Assembly: GCA_030668505.1 (NCBI GenBank)
Contig: DAOUTV010000009.1
Span: forward strand, 1 to 15,911
Origin: Desulfobacterales bacterium
Lineage (GTDB): Bacteria; Desulfobacterota; Desulfobacteria; Desulfobacterales; C00003060
Direction: 5' to 3'
DNA: 15,911 nt
In this document: positions 7,031 to 13,486 of the stretch, in pieces
How positions within the stretch are numbered: the stretch's first letter is position 1
Layout: the number at the start of each line of letters is the position of its first letter
Notes under the pieces: generated by a model
Database searches by the model: none
Seen by the model: only the letters and a program-made list of their open reading frames with translations
Told to the model about the DNA's origin: nothing
Made by a program: the position numbers and the translations under genes

Positions 7031-7143
7031 AGTGTCAGATCAGACACTATAATTTCGTGGGGTAACGAGCTGGTTTTTTGGGTTCAAATTCCGCCCGCCT
7101 GATTTAGGTCACTCGGTGACCAAAACGAACGGAAACGAACGGA
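7031..7143. repeat. Small inverted and tandem repeats at the accessory/core junction
   Basis: AGTGTC-N6-GACACT (7031-7048) and GGTCAC-N3-GTGACC (7107-7121) are perfect dyads, and the 10-mer AACGAACGGA occurs twice in tandem (7124-7143). Between them GGGTTCAAATTCC (about 7080) resembles the T-arm of a plus-strand tRNA with one base out of place. Together they look like recombination debris. Confidence 0.45.
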
Positions 7144-7152
7144 AATCAACGT

Positions 7153-7190
7153 AAAAACCCCCTGACTCCATTAAGGAATTTCAGGGGGTT
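7153..7190 (-). terminator. Intrinsic terminator for the minus strand
   Basis: AACCCCCTGA (7156-7165) and TCAGGGGGTT (7181-7190) form a perfect ten-pair stem with a 15-base loop. Read on the minus strand the stem runs straight into five T residues, the form of a Rho-independent terminator. It lies ten bases beyond the CCA of the tRNA-like sequence and is the first terminator after the thi4-DUF362 pair, so it probably ends that transcript too. Confidence 0.8.
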
Positions 7191-7200
7191 ACGTATTTCC

Positions 7201-7276
7201 TGGTAGTCCCAACGGGAATCGAACCCGTGTCTCTGGCGTAAGAGGCCAGTATCCTGCACCGCGACACGATGTCAAG
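7201..7276 (-). pseudogene. Degenerate tRNA (tRNA-Glu-like, 3' half intact)
   Basis: Read on the minus strand this is exactly 76 bases with tRNA layout. The anticodon stem CTGGC/GCCAG is perfect around loop CTCTTAC, the T-stem ACGGG/CCCGT is perfect around TTCGATT, and an encoded CCA ends it. The 5' side is broken: CTTGACA pairs with only three of seven bases of TGGGACT, and the D-stem is weak. The D-arm wording (TCGTGT, CGG, AGGA) and T-arm look like tRNA-Glu, whose loop would be CTCTCAC (anticodon CTC). Here one change gives CTT, the Lys anticodon. A functional tRNA is unlikely. It may be a displaced tRNA fragment left by an integrating element or simply a decayed gene. Confidence 0.65.
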
Positions 7277-7312
7277 AGATCCGGGATAGTTATGAAGAAC
7301 GTGCACAACTTG

Positions 7313-8419
7313 TTAAATACTAACAAGCTTGTAGTCCCTGGTCCCTAGTCCGATTGCTTGGGCATATTCTAGCTGGATTTCCCAGTCCACGTTCGGATAG
7401 ATCGCACGGAACTTATCCTCTCCAGGCTCAAAATTTGTCTTAAGACAAGAGCTTTTCAGCCCCTCCGCTTGATTGACAAGGTCGGCAGATGCCTGGTCGA
7501 TCGCGACCGGATCGTTTGAGGCCACGATACCGATGTCGGGTACAATTGGGGCATCGTTATGGGCATAACAGTCGCAGGCAGGTGACACCTGGGTGATAAA
7601 ATTAAGAAAGGTAGCCGAGCCTTTTTTCCCTTTCAACACCCCGGCCGTATATTCTACCATTTTTTCCAAAAAGACAGGGATCTCCTGGTCCCATTGAATC
7701 TGGATGGCTTCATTCGGGCAGATAATAATGCACTCCCCGCACCCCACGCACTTTTTGCGGTCGATTTTCGCCTTTTCATCAATAAGAGAAATAGCCTCCT
7801 GGGCACAGTAGTCAACACACTCCCCGCACCCTTCACACTTTTTTCTTTTCACCTTTGGGGATACAGTGGAGTGCTGGGCCAGTTTTCCCTTTCGGGAGGC
7901 GCATCCCATTCCAAGGTTTTTAATAGTGCCTCCAAAACCTGAGAGCTCATGGCCTTTGAAATGGGCTACACTCACAATAGTGTCGGCGCGGACAATCTCA
8001 GAGCCAATATAGACCTTCTTAAACCGTTTCAAGTTCAGAGTCACAGCTGTTTCATTGCCACCCCGAAGTCCATCGGCAATGATCAGAGGTGCATCCACCA
8101 CGGCGTACGTAAACCCATTGTGAATGGCGGTTGTTAGATGGGCAACCGAGTCACTACGACTCCCAACGTATAGGGTATTGGCATCGGTTAAGAAGGGGTG
8201 TCCCCCTACCTCTTTTATCGTATCGACAATCTTGCGGACAAAAACAGGTCGTACGTAAGCAGTGTTTCCTGCCTCCCCGAAATGGAGCTTAACGGCCACT
8301 AAGGCACTTTTCTTGACCTTTGCTGCCAGGTCTACTGCATCTAGTAGGCGCTTGACCTTGCCTACAAGATTTTCGCTCGCCTTTGTCCTAAGGTCTGCAA
8401 AGTAGACAACACTCTTCAT
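7313..8419 (-). CDS. DUF362 protein with two 4Fe-4S ferredoxin clusters, 368 aa
   Basis: The N-terminal 185 residues and the C-terminal 115 are the DUF362 domain (VKLHFGEAGNTAYVRP; VAHFKGHELSGFGGTIKNLG; later VASNDPVAIDQASADL). In between lie two ferredoxin motifs of the form CxxCxxCxxxCP-like: C195/C198/C201/C205 and C224/C227/C230/C234, each able to bind a 4Fe-4S cluster. Proteins of this kind are common in anaerobes and are presumed cytoplasmic electron carriers or redox enzymes; the reaction is not established. No signal peptide is seen. ATG 8419 is used; a TTG at 8431 is in frame, but the only ribosome-binding-like sequence (GGGAAAG) fits the ATG. It lies 15 bases behind thi4, so the two are probably cotranscribed, and the DUF362 protein may serve thiazole synthesis or share its need for iron and sulfide; that link is inference. 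Confidence 0.9.
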   Translation of the reverse strand: MKSVVYFADLRTKASENLVGKVKRLLDAVDLAAKVKKSALVAVKLHFGEAGNTAYVRPVFVRKIVDTIKEVGGHPFLTDANTLYVGSRSDSVAHLTTAIHNGFTYAVVDAPLIIADGLRGGNETAVTLNLKRFKKVYIGSEIVRADTIVSVAHFKGHELSGFGGTIKNLGMGCASRKGKLAQHSTVSPKVKRKKCEGCGECVDYCAQEAISLIDEKAKIDRKKCVGCGECIIICPNEAIQIQWDQEIPVFLEKMVEYTAGVLKGKKGSATFLNFITQVSPACDCYAHNDAPIVPDIGIVASNDPVAIDQASADLVNQAEGLKSSCLKTNFEPGEDKFRAIYPNVDWEIQLEYAQAIGLGTRDYKLVSI

Positions 8420-8434
8420 AATCTTTCCCAATAA

Positions 8435-9229
8435 TTACCCTAACTGCTGGTCAATAAGTTCCGCGGCCTTTTTCCCGGAAAGGAGCATCCCTCCGAAGAT
8501 CGGACCCATCCGGTAAGAGCCAAACGTGGCATTGGCGGCCATGCCTGCAACATAGACTCCCGGAAAAGCTTCACGGGTATTTTCAAGGGTTGAATGTTCT
8601 GCCACCTCAGCCCACATAGACTTTTCACCCATTACCTTACCTGTTTCGGTCAAAAGCCTTGATCCGGATTTCCTCTCTATGAGATGCATCAATTCGGTGG
8701 CATGCCCCGTGGCATCAATGGTGAAGCGGGCATGAACGGTTAGAGGATCTACATGAAGCGCGGCCATTTCAACGGCTGTCCAGTTAACCACCAGGCCAAT
8801 CACTCTTGCCGATTCCGGGCTATCTGTCTGCCGTATTATTGCGTCCTCCACACACATGAGGTTGAAGACCGTTGCCCCTGCCTGGCAGGCCTTGGAGGCT
8901 AAAGTCGTGGTGGCCATCACTGCATCCGCTGTATGGTATCCTTCTTGAAAGGGCTGCGTGGGAATACCCAGCTCATCAAGAACCTTTTTCCCTTTATCCT
9001 GAACCACAATCTCATTGAACATCATCCCGCCACCCCACATTCCACCCCCGATGGACAGCTTGCGCTCAAAAAGGGCTACTTTCCTATCGTTTCTGGCCAG
9101 GTAATAGGCTGCTACCAACCCGGATGGCCCACCTCCTATAATGGCAACATCAAGGTCTAGATGGTCGATCCATTTTTGGGTGAAACGTTCTATGATGGCC
9201 CTAGTTATAACCTGCTCGTCTAATTTCAT
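8435..9229 (-). CDS. thi4: Sulfide-dependent adenosine diphosphate thiazole synthase (Thi4), 264 aa
   Basis: Thi4 makes the thiazole half of thiamine from NAD, glycine and sulfide. A dinucleotide-binding GGGPSG is at residues 32-37 with the acidic end of strand 2 in ALFERK (about 52-57), followed by the glycine-rich GGGMWGGGM, and the C-terminal YRMGPIFGGMLLSGKKAA block typical of the family. At the position where yeast Thi4 carries the sulfur-donating cysteine this protein has His159 (AALHVDPLTV), the mark of the catalytic, sulfide-using type known from methanogens rather than the single-turnover type. Length is normal for prokaryotic members (about 260). The start has AGGAAGGA just upstream. 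It is followed by the DUF362 gene in one likely operon. An inverted-repeat element begins 26 bases upstream. I found no TPP-riboswitch core in the leader. Confidence 0.93.
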   Translation of the reverse strand: MKLDEQVITRAIIERFTQKWIDHLDLDVAIIGGGPSGLVAAYYLARNDRKVALFERKLSIGGGMWGGGMMFNEIVVQDKGKKVLDELGIPTQPFQEGYHTADAVMATTTLASKACQAGATVFNLMCVEDAIIRQTDSPESARVIGLVVNWTAVEMAALHVDPLTVHARFTIDATGHATELMHLIERKSGSRLLTETGKVMGEKSMWAEVAEHSTLENTREAFPGVYVAGMAANATFGSYRMGPIFGGMLLSGKKAAELIDQQLG

Positions 9230-9254
9230 CGTCCTTCCTCTGCAACTGTGGTAC

Positions 9255-9440
9255 CTTAGGGCTCGCGCAAAAACAACTTACCATTTTGGCATCCCAGCTT
9301 CAGGCTATCTTTCGCCGATACTCATTCGCAAAGTCCTCGAAATAGCTTGCTATTCCTGCGGATTTGCTCAATCGGATCGTCCAAATCTAACCCAAATCTG
9401 AGCGCCAATTCTGCCAAGTTGTTTCTGCGCAAGCCCTTAG
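9255..9440. mobile_element. MITE-like element with 25-bp terminal inverted repeats
   Basis: The 25 bases at 9255-9279 (containing GGGCTCGCGCAAAAACAACTT without its first bases) match the reverse complement of 9416-9440 at 22 of 25 positions. Inside, GGCA (9288-9291) pairs with TGCC (9412-9415), and the central part (CCGAT...AATAGC and GCTATT...ATCGG) folds back too, so the 186-bp unit forms one long imperfect hairpin. It holds no credible gene. Size, terminal repeats and intergenic position fit a miniature inverted-repeat element or a large palindromic repeat. The ends lack an obvious target duplication. It separates thi4 from its original upstream region. Confidence 0.6.
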
Positions 9441-9465
9441 TCATACCCTGGTTTGGTAGTTTCAT

Positions 9466-9497
9466 AAAAAAAGCCAACTTCGAACTAAGAAATTGGC
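9466..9497 (-). terminator. Intrinsic terminator upstream of thi4, minus strand
   Basis: GCCAA-c-TTC (9473-9481) pairs with GAA-a-TTGGC (9489-9497), a stem of eight pairs with one mismatch and a seven-base loop. On the minus strand it runs directly into seven T residues. No minus-strand gene lies to its right before the divergent rpsF operon, so it either ends a very short RNA or is an attenuator in the thi4 leader. Confidence 0.55.
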
Positions 9498-9583
9498 AAT
9501 CACTGGAAAAAATTGTGAATGCATAGTGCTGGGTAGCAACTAAGGTCTAAAAAGTCAAGAATTTTGTCCTATCGAAAATATCC

Positions 9584-9611
9584 TTGACACTGGTCGCATC
9601 CAAGCTATAGA
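9584..9611 (+). promoter_or_regulatory. Sigma-70 promoter of the rpsF operon
   Basis: TTGACA (9584-9589) matches consensus; TATAGA (9606-9611) follows after 16 bases as the -10. Transcription would start near 9618, giving a leader of about 62 bases before rpsF. Confidence 0.65.
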
Positions 9612-9624
9612 AATAAGATTTTTA

Positions 9625-9669
9625 TATGGCACCCTTGCTCCGGGAGAAGCGGGGCTATTGATACCCATA
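9625..9669 (+). promoter_or_regulatory. Structured rpsF leader, candidate S6:S18 autoregulatory element
   Basis: CCTTGCT (9633-9639) pairs with AGCGGGG (9648-9654) under a loop CCGGGAGA, and TATGG (9625-9629) pairs with CCATA (9665-9669) to close the structure right at the AAGGAGG ribosome-binding site. Leaders of rpsF operons in many bacteria bind the S6:S18 complex through a CCG-containing loop, which blocks translation. The layout fits, but I could not compare it with the known consensus. Confidence 0.35.
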
Positions 9670-9679
9670 AGGAGGCGTT

Positions 9680-10279
9680 ATGAGAAGATTTGAAACCGTA
9701 TTTATCGTAAACCCAGAGCTTTCCGAAGAACAACGCCAGCCCCTGCTGGACAAGATGAAAGGCCTCATGTCTGAGGACCAGGGAATGTTTGTCAAGTTTG
9801 ACGATTGGGGCCATAAAAGGCTTGCCTATGAGGTCAAGAAGCACACCCGAGGATATTATGTGCTAATGGATTTCTGCGGGGACGGAGTTTTGGTCAAGGA
9901 AATTGAGCGTAACATGCGCCTGGATGATCGAGTGCTCAAATACATGACGGTTCTCAAAGACAAGACCGTTGATGTGGAAGCAGTAAAGGAAGAAATAGAG
10001 GCAGCCAAAGAAAAGGAATCAGTACCCGAACCTACCGAACAAAAGGAAGAAATAGAGGCAGCCAAAGAAAAGGAATCAGTACCCGAACCTACCGAACAAA
10101 AGGAAGAAATAGGGGCAGCCAAAGAAAAGGAATTAGAACCCGAACCTACCGAACAAGCGGAAGGTGTGGGTGAAGACAAAGGGGATTCAGAATCAACCGA
10201 GACTGCAGAAGCCCCAGTGAGCGACACCGAAGTACCAGAGGATACGCCAGAAACCAACGAGCAGGAGGAACCAAAGTAA
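9680..10279 (+). CDS. rpsF: Ribosomal protein bS6 with a long acidic repeat tail, 199 aa
   Basis: Residues 1 to about 95 are a complete bS6 domain (MRRFETVFIVNPELSEEQ at the start, FVKFDDWGHKRLAYEVKKHTRGYY in the middle, ERNMRLDDRVLKYMTV at the end). It binds S18 and 16S rRNA in the small-subunit platform. About 100 further residues follow, rich in glutamate, lysine and proline. They begin with three copies of a 19-residue unit (KEEIEAAKEKESVPEPTEQ) and end in a threonine/glutamate-rich segment; this tail is surely disordered. Typical bS6 is about 95-135 residues, so the tail is unusually long. AAGGAGG lies four bases before ATG. It is the first gene of the operon, and its stop overlaps the rpsR start by one base (TAATG). 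Confidence 0.95.
   Translation: MRRFETVFIVNPELSEEQRQPLLDKMKGLMSEDQGMFVKFDDWGHKRLAYEVKKHTRGYYVLMDFCGDGVLVKEIERNMRLDDRVLKYMTVLKDKTVDVEAVKEEIEAAKEKESVPEPTEQKEEIEAAKEKESVPEPTEQKEEIGAAKEKELEPEPTEQAEGVGEDKGDSESTETAEAPVSDTEVPEDTPETNEQEEPK
9985..10155 (+). repeat. Three tandem 57-bp repeats inside rpsF
   Basis: The unit starts AAAGGAAGAAATAGAGGCAG at 9985 and recurs at 10042 and 10099, exactly 57 bases apart. Copies 1 and 2 are essentially identical; copy 3 has several substitutions. As 57 is a multiple of three, copy number can change without a frameshift; the near identity of copies 1 and 2 points to recent duplication. Confidence 0.9.
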
Positions 10280-10545
10280 TGGAACAAGAAAGAAGCAGGG
10301 CGCCAAATAGGCACAAGCGAGTGTTTCGCAGGAGAAAGGTTTGTCGGTTCTGTGCTGATTCCAGCCTTCCTATCGATTATAAGGACCCTCGGACGCTTAG
10401 GTTTTTTACCACAGAACGGGGCAAGATCATCCCGGGGCGTGTATCCGGCAATTGCGCCAGGCACCAGCGAAAGTTAACCGTTGCCATCAAACGTGCACGG
10501 ACCATTGCCCTGATGCCTTATGCAGCAACCCTGAGCCACTATTAA
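10279..10545 (+). CDS. rpsR: Ribosomal protein bS18, 88 aa
   Basis: bS18 binds bS6 and 16S rRNA in the platform of the 30S subunit. The core is evident (KRVFRRRKVCRFC, then IDYKDPRTLRFFTTERGKI, then GRVSGNCARHQRKLTVAIKR). C22, C25, C59 and H62 form a CxxC...CxxH set, so this is the zinc-binding (C+) form. Length is normal. The start codon overlaps the rpsF stop by one base, indicating translational coupling, which is the usual order of these two genes. Confidence 0.96.
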   Translation: MEQERSRAPNRHKRVFRRRKVCRFCADSSLPIDYKDPRTLRFFTTERGKIIPGRVSGNCARHQRKLTVAIKRARTIALMPYAATLSHY

Positions 10546-10586
10546 GATTGACGATTGGTGATTGTTCATTCAGGGAGCAGTAGCTC

Positions 10587-11540
10587 TTGACCCATATTGC
10601 CCGTAGCCAAATCCATAAGGACGTCATCGTTGCAATAGCCATCACGGCCTTTATTTGTATGGCAACCTTGTACCTCAGGGTGCTGGGGCCGTTCGTTGGG
10701 CTGGTTATTCCGCTGCCGATCCTTTTTTACCGGTTCAAACTGGGCCGCTCTTTAGGCCTGTTGATCCTGGCCGCGGTCGTCCTTATTGTGATCTTTGTGG
10801 TCGGCTGGAGTTCCATAGGCGCAGTAGCGTTCCTCTTTGAACTGGGGCTGGTGGGTCTGATTTTACCTGAGGTATTTGAGATGAACCTGTCTGTCGAAAA
10901 AACGGTCGGAATCACTACCGGTGTCGTTTTGGCGGCAGGCGCTGTGATGTTGGCACTTTACAGCTTGCTTTCTACGGCCAGCCCGTGGGCTGTGGTATCC
11001 GATTACCTGGAAAAGAGCGTAGAGATGGCCATTGCCATGTACAGGGAGATCGATGCGTCCGAGGAAAAAATAGAAATACTTGCCCGGTCCTTGGAGGGAA
11101 TCCTGTACCTCATGCTTCGCATCATCCCTGCCATTGTGATTGTCACAACCCTCTTTGTGGTCTGGAGCAACCTCCTCCTGGCTCGCTCTCTATTGCGAAG
11201 CAAAGAGCTTTTCTGTCCTGATTTTGGCAAGCTAAACCAGTGGAAGGCACCGGAGCATCTGATTTGGGTCGCCATAGCATCAGGGGGTTTGCTCTTATTT
11301 GCTCATCCAGGCATCAAGATGCTTGGCATCAATGGGCTGATAGTGATCATGATGATATACTTTTTTCAAGGGATTGCCATTGTCTCTTTCTATTTTGAGA
11401 AAAAACAATTCCCAAAAGTACTGCGAGCCATACTCTATGGCCTGATTGCCATGCAGCAGCTCTTGCTTCTTGTAGTGATTGCGGTTGGTTTCTTTGATGT
11501 GTGGTTCGATTTCAGACGAACAAGAAAGGTGGAGTCCTAA
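10587..11540 (+). CDS. DUF2232 (YybS-like) membrane protein, 317 aa
   Basis: This is a multi-spanning inner-membrane protein with about eight hydrophobic segments, beginning with VIVAIAITAFICMATLYLRV and ending with LLLLVVIAVGFFDVWF. Position between rpsR and rplI, size and hydrophobic pattern are those of DUF2232/YybS proteins, whose function is unknown. A helical soluble stretch (SVEMAIAMYREIDASEEKIE) lies mid-protein. The start is a TTG with GGGAG nine bases upstream; the first in-frame ATG (10659) would cut away the first membrane segment. It is one base from the rplI start, so the two are cotranscribed. Confidence 0.85.
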   Translation: MTHIARSQIHKDVIVAIAITAFICMATLYLRVLGPFVGLVIPLPILFYRFKLGRSLGLLILAAVVLIVIFVVGWSSIGAVAFLFELGLVGLILPEVFEMNLSVEKTVGITTGVVLAAGAVMLALYSLLSTASPWAVVSDYLEKSVEMAIAMYREIDASEEKIEILARSLEGILYLMLRIIPAIVIVTTLFVVWSNLLLARSLLRSKELFCPDFGKLNQWKAPEHLIWVAIASGGLLLFAHPGIKMLGINGLIVIMMIYFFQGIAIVSFYFEKKQFPKVLRAILYGLIAMQQLLLLVVIAVGFFDVWFDFRRTRKVES

Positions 11541-11541
11541 C

Positions 11542-11997
11542 ATGAAAGTCATATTGACAGAGATGATCGAATCGCTGGGAACTGTCGGCGATGAGGTTAG
11601 CGTGGCCAAAGGTTATGCCAGAAACTATCTGATCCCCCAAAAGAAGGCGATCGTAGCCACACCCAAAAATCGCAAAGTTTTCGAGCGCCAGCGGGCACAG
11701 TTCGAACAACAACTGGCTAAAGACCACACCCAGGCGGAGGTGTTGGCGGAAAAGATTCAAGGATCTGTCTGTACTATTGTGGAGCGAGTATCTGATGATG
11801 ATAAACTTTATGGTTCGGTTTCAACGCGAGATATTGCTGAACAATTGAATGCGCAGGGGTTTGCTGTAGACAAGAGAATGGTCATGCTCTCTGAACCTAT
11901 CAAGACCCTGGGATCTTTTATCGTGCCTATTCGTCTACATTCCGATATCTCTCCGGAGATCACCGTCAGAGTGGTTCCTGAACAGGAAACACAATGA
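11542..11997 (+). CDS. rplI: Ribosomal protein bL9, 151 aa
   Basis: bL9 binds 23S rRNA at the base of the L1 stalk and helps keep the reading frame. The N-terminal domain is typical (MKVILTEMIESLGTVGDEVS, then KGYARNYLIPQKKAI), followed by the long connecting helix (residues about 43-75) and the C-terminal domain (KLYGSVSTRDIAEQL ... PIRLHSDISPEITVRV). Length matches the family. The ATG follows the DUF2232 stop by one base with AGGTGGAG upstream. Longer in-frame starts (from 11479) would lie inside the previous gene. It overlaps dnaB by four bases. Confidence 0.96.
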   Translation: MKVILTEMIESLGTVGDEVSVAKGYARNYLIPQKKAIVATPKNRKVFERQRAQFEQQLAKDHTQAEVLAEKIQGSVCTIVERVSDDDKLYGSVSTRDIAEQLNAQGFAVDKRMVMLSEPIKTLGSFIVPIRLHSDISPEITVRVVPEQETQ

Positions 11998-13352
11998 GCA
12001 ACAAAGATCCGTGGCTGCAAAAGGTTCCACCTCAGAACATTGAGGTCGAACAATCAATCCTGAGCGCCATGCTGATTGAGAACAATACACTGCCCGAAGT
12101 ACTGGAAGTCGTTTCCGAGAAAGACTTCTATCGTGAGTCCCACCGGAAAATCTTCGCGGCTATGGTGGATCTCTTCGAACGAAATGAACCCGCTGATCTG
12201 ATTACAGTTACAAACATCCTCAAGGAACAGGGCCGGCTTGAATCGGTTGGAGGCGCATCCTATCTGGCTGAACTGGTTGACACAGTCCCCATGGCGACCA
12301 ATGCGGCCCACTATGCAAAGATTGTCCGTGAAAAAGCGACCTTGAGGCAACTTATCGAGCGCGCAGCCTCCATCACAACCCGTTGTTTTGAAGACCGGGG
12401 GGACGTGGAAGAGGTTCTCGATTTTGCCGAACGGTCAATCTTTGATATCTCTGAAAACAAGGTAAGGCCAGCCTTTCATTCTCTGGCCGATATTCTCAAT
12501 GATACGTACAAAGCCGTAGAAGATGCCGTTGGAAACAAAATCCTTGTAACCGGCGTCCCTACGGGCTATCACATGCTTGACGAGAAAACCTCTGGGTTGC
12601 AGCCTAGCGACCTTGTTGTGATTGCGGGTCGGCCCAGTATGGGAAAGACTGCCCTTGCCCTGAACATCGCGCAAAATGCCTGCACTCAAACCGGAATACC
12701 TGTTGGCATTTTTTCGCTGGAAATGTCCAAGGAACAGCTCTCACTGCGCATGCTTTCTTCAGAGGCCCGGATCGATTCATCTCGAATGAGAGGTGGCTTC
12801 TTGAGTGAGAGTGACCTGGCCCGTATCAACCGCGCGGCAGGGACCCTATATGACCTTCCCATCTACATTGATGACTCACCGTCCATATCAGCCCTGGAAA
12901 TACGTGCCAAGGCTCGCCGCATGAAAATGGAAAAGGGCCTGGGTCTCGTCATTGTAGACTATTTACAGCTTATGAGAGGACGGGCTTCGGCGGAACGGCG
13001 GGACCTGGAAATATCCGAGATCTCCAGATCTCTCAAGGCCTTGGCCAAGGAGATCAATATTCCGGTGGTAGCCCTTTCACAGCTCAACCGGAAGGTGGAG
13101 GAGCGAAGCAACAAGCGGCCGGTGCTCTCCGATCTGCGCGAGTCTGGCGCGATCGAACAGGATGCCGATGTGATCGTCTTCATCTATCGCGACGAGGTGT
13201 ACAACAAGAAGGAAGGCGAGACCGACAGAACTTCGGAAATTAATGTGGCCAAACAACGCAACGGCCCTACCGGCACGGTGAAGCTCACCTTTTTGGATTA
13301 CTGCACACGGTTTGAGGACATGGCACCAGAGGTGGGAAGCCCGGTGTTGTAG
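11994..13352 (+). CDS. dnaB: Replicative DNA helicase DnaB, 452 aa
   Basis: DnaB is the hexameric, ATP-driven helicase that opens the replication fork on the lagging strand. The N-terminal domain (VPPQNIEVEQSILSAMLIEN) precedes a RecA-like motor: Walker A GRPSMGKTA at residues 212-220, Walker B LVIVDYLQLM at 318-327, an arginine-rich segment, and the terminal DLRESGAIEQDADVIVFIYRDE block. Length is normal, and no intein interrupts the motor. The ATGA overlap with rplI shows translational coupling. No clear terminator follows; 134 bases separate it from a sigma-28-driven unit. Confidence 0.97.
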   Translation: MSNKDPWLQKVPPQNIEVEQSILSAMLIENNTLPEVLEVVSEKDFYRESHRKIFAAMVDLFERNEPADLITVTNILKEQGRLESVGGASYLAELVDTVPMATNAAHYAKIVREKATLRQLIERAASITTRCFEDRGDVEEVLDFAERSIFDISENKVRPAFHSLADILNDTYKAVEDAVGNKILVTGVPTGYHMLDEKTSGLQPSDLVVIAGRPSMGKTALALNIAQNACTQTGIPVGIFSLEMSKEQLSLRMLSSEARIDSSRMRGGFLSESDLARINRAAGTLYDLPIYIDDSPSISALEIRAKARRMKMEKGLGLVIVDYLQLMRGRASAERRDLEISEISRSLKALAKEINIPVVALSQLNRKVEERSNKRPVLSDLRESGAIEQDADVIVFIYRDEVYNKKEGETDRTSEINVAKQRNGPTGTVKLTFLDYCTRFEDMAPEVGSPVL

Positions 13353-13438
13353 TCACACTGGGCAACCACCCTATCTTGAATCTGCGTCCGAACCTTCCCA
13401 CTCAGTTCCCTTGGCAACAATATTCCACCGTTTTTTTC

Positions 13439-13465
13439 TAAAGTTTTCCCGAAATGTACCGAAAA
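13439..13465 (+). promoter_or_regulatory. Sigma-28 (FliA) flagellar promoter
   Basis: TAAAGTTT (13439-13446) is identical to the sigma-28 -35 consensus. It is followed after exactly 11 bases by ACCGAAAA (13458-13465), which matches six of eight positions of the GCCGATAA -10. It lies 21 bases before the first gene of the flgM pair, as expected for feedback control of late flagellar genes. Confidence 0.75.
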
Positions 13466-13486
13466 TATGATTGAAGGTGTGTTTCC

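Noticed and set aside
7031..7053. TATAAT at 7048 as a promoter -10
   Set aside because: The bases 17 upstream (TGGGTC) do not resemble a -35, and no gene follows on the plus strand.
9230..9600. TPP riboswitch before thi4
   Set aside because: The conserved TPP-aptamer core sequences were not found on the minus strand; an inverted-repeat element occupies the region.
9856..10464. 202-codon minus-strand frame opposite rpsF and rpsR
   Set aside because: It is a shadow of the repetitive acidic tail; serine/valine-rich translation of the reverse of a Glu/Lys/Pro repeat.
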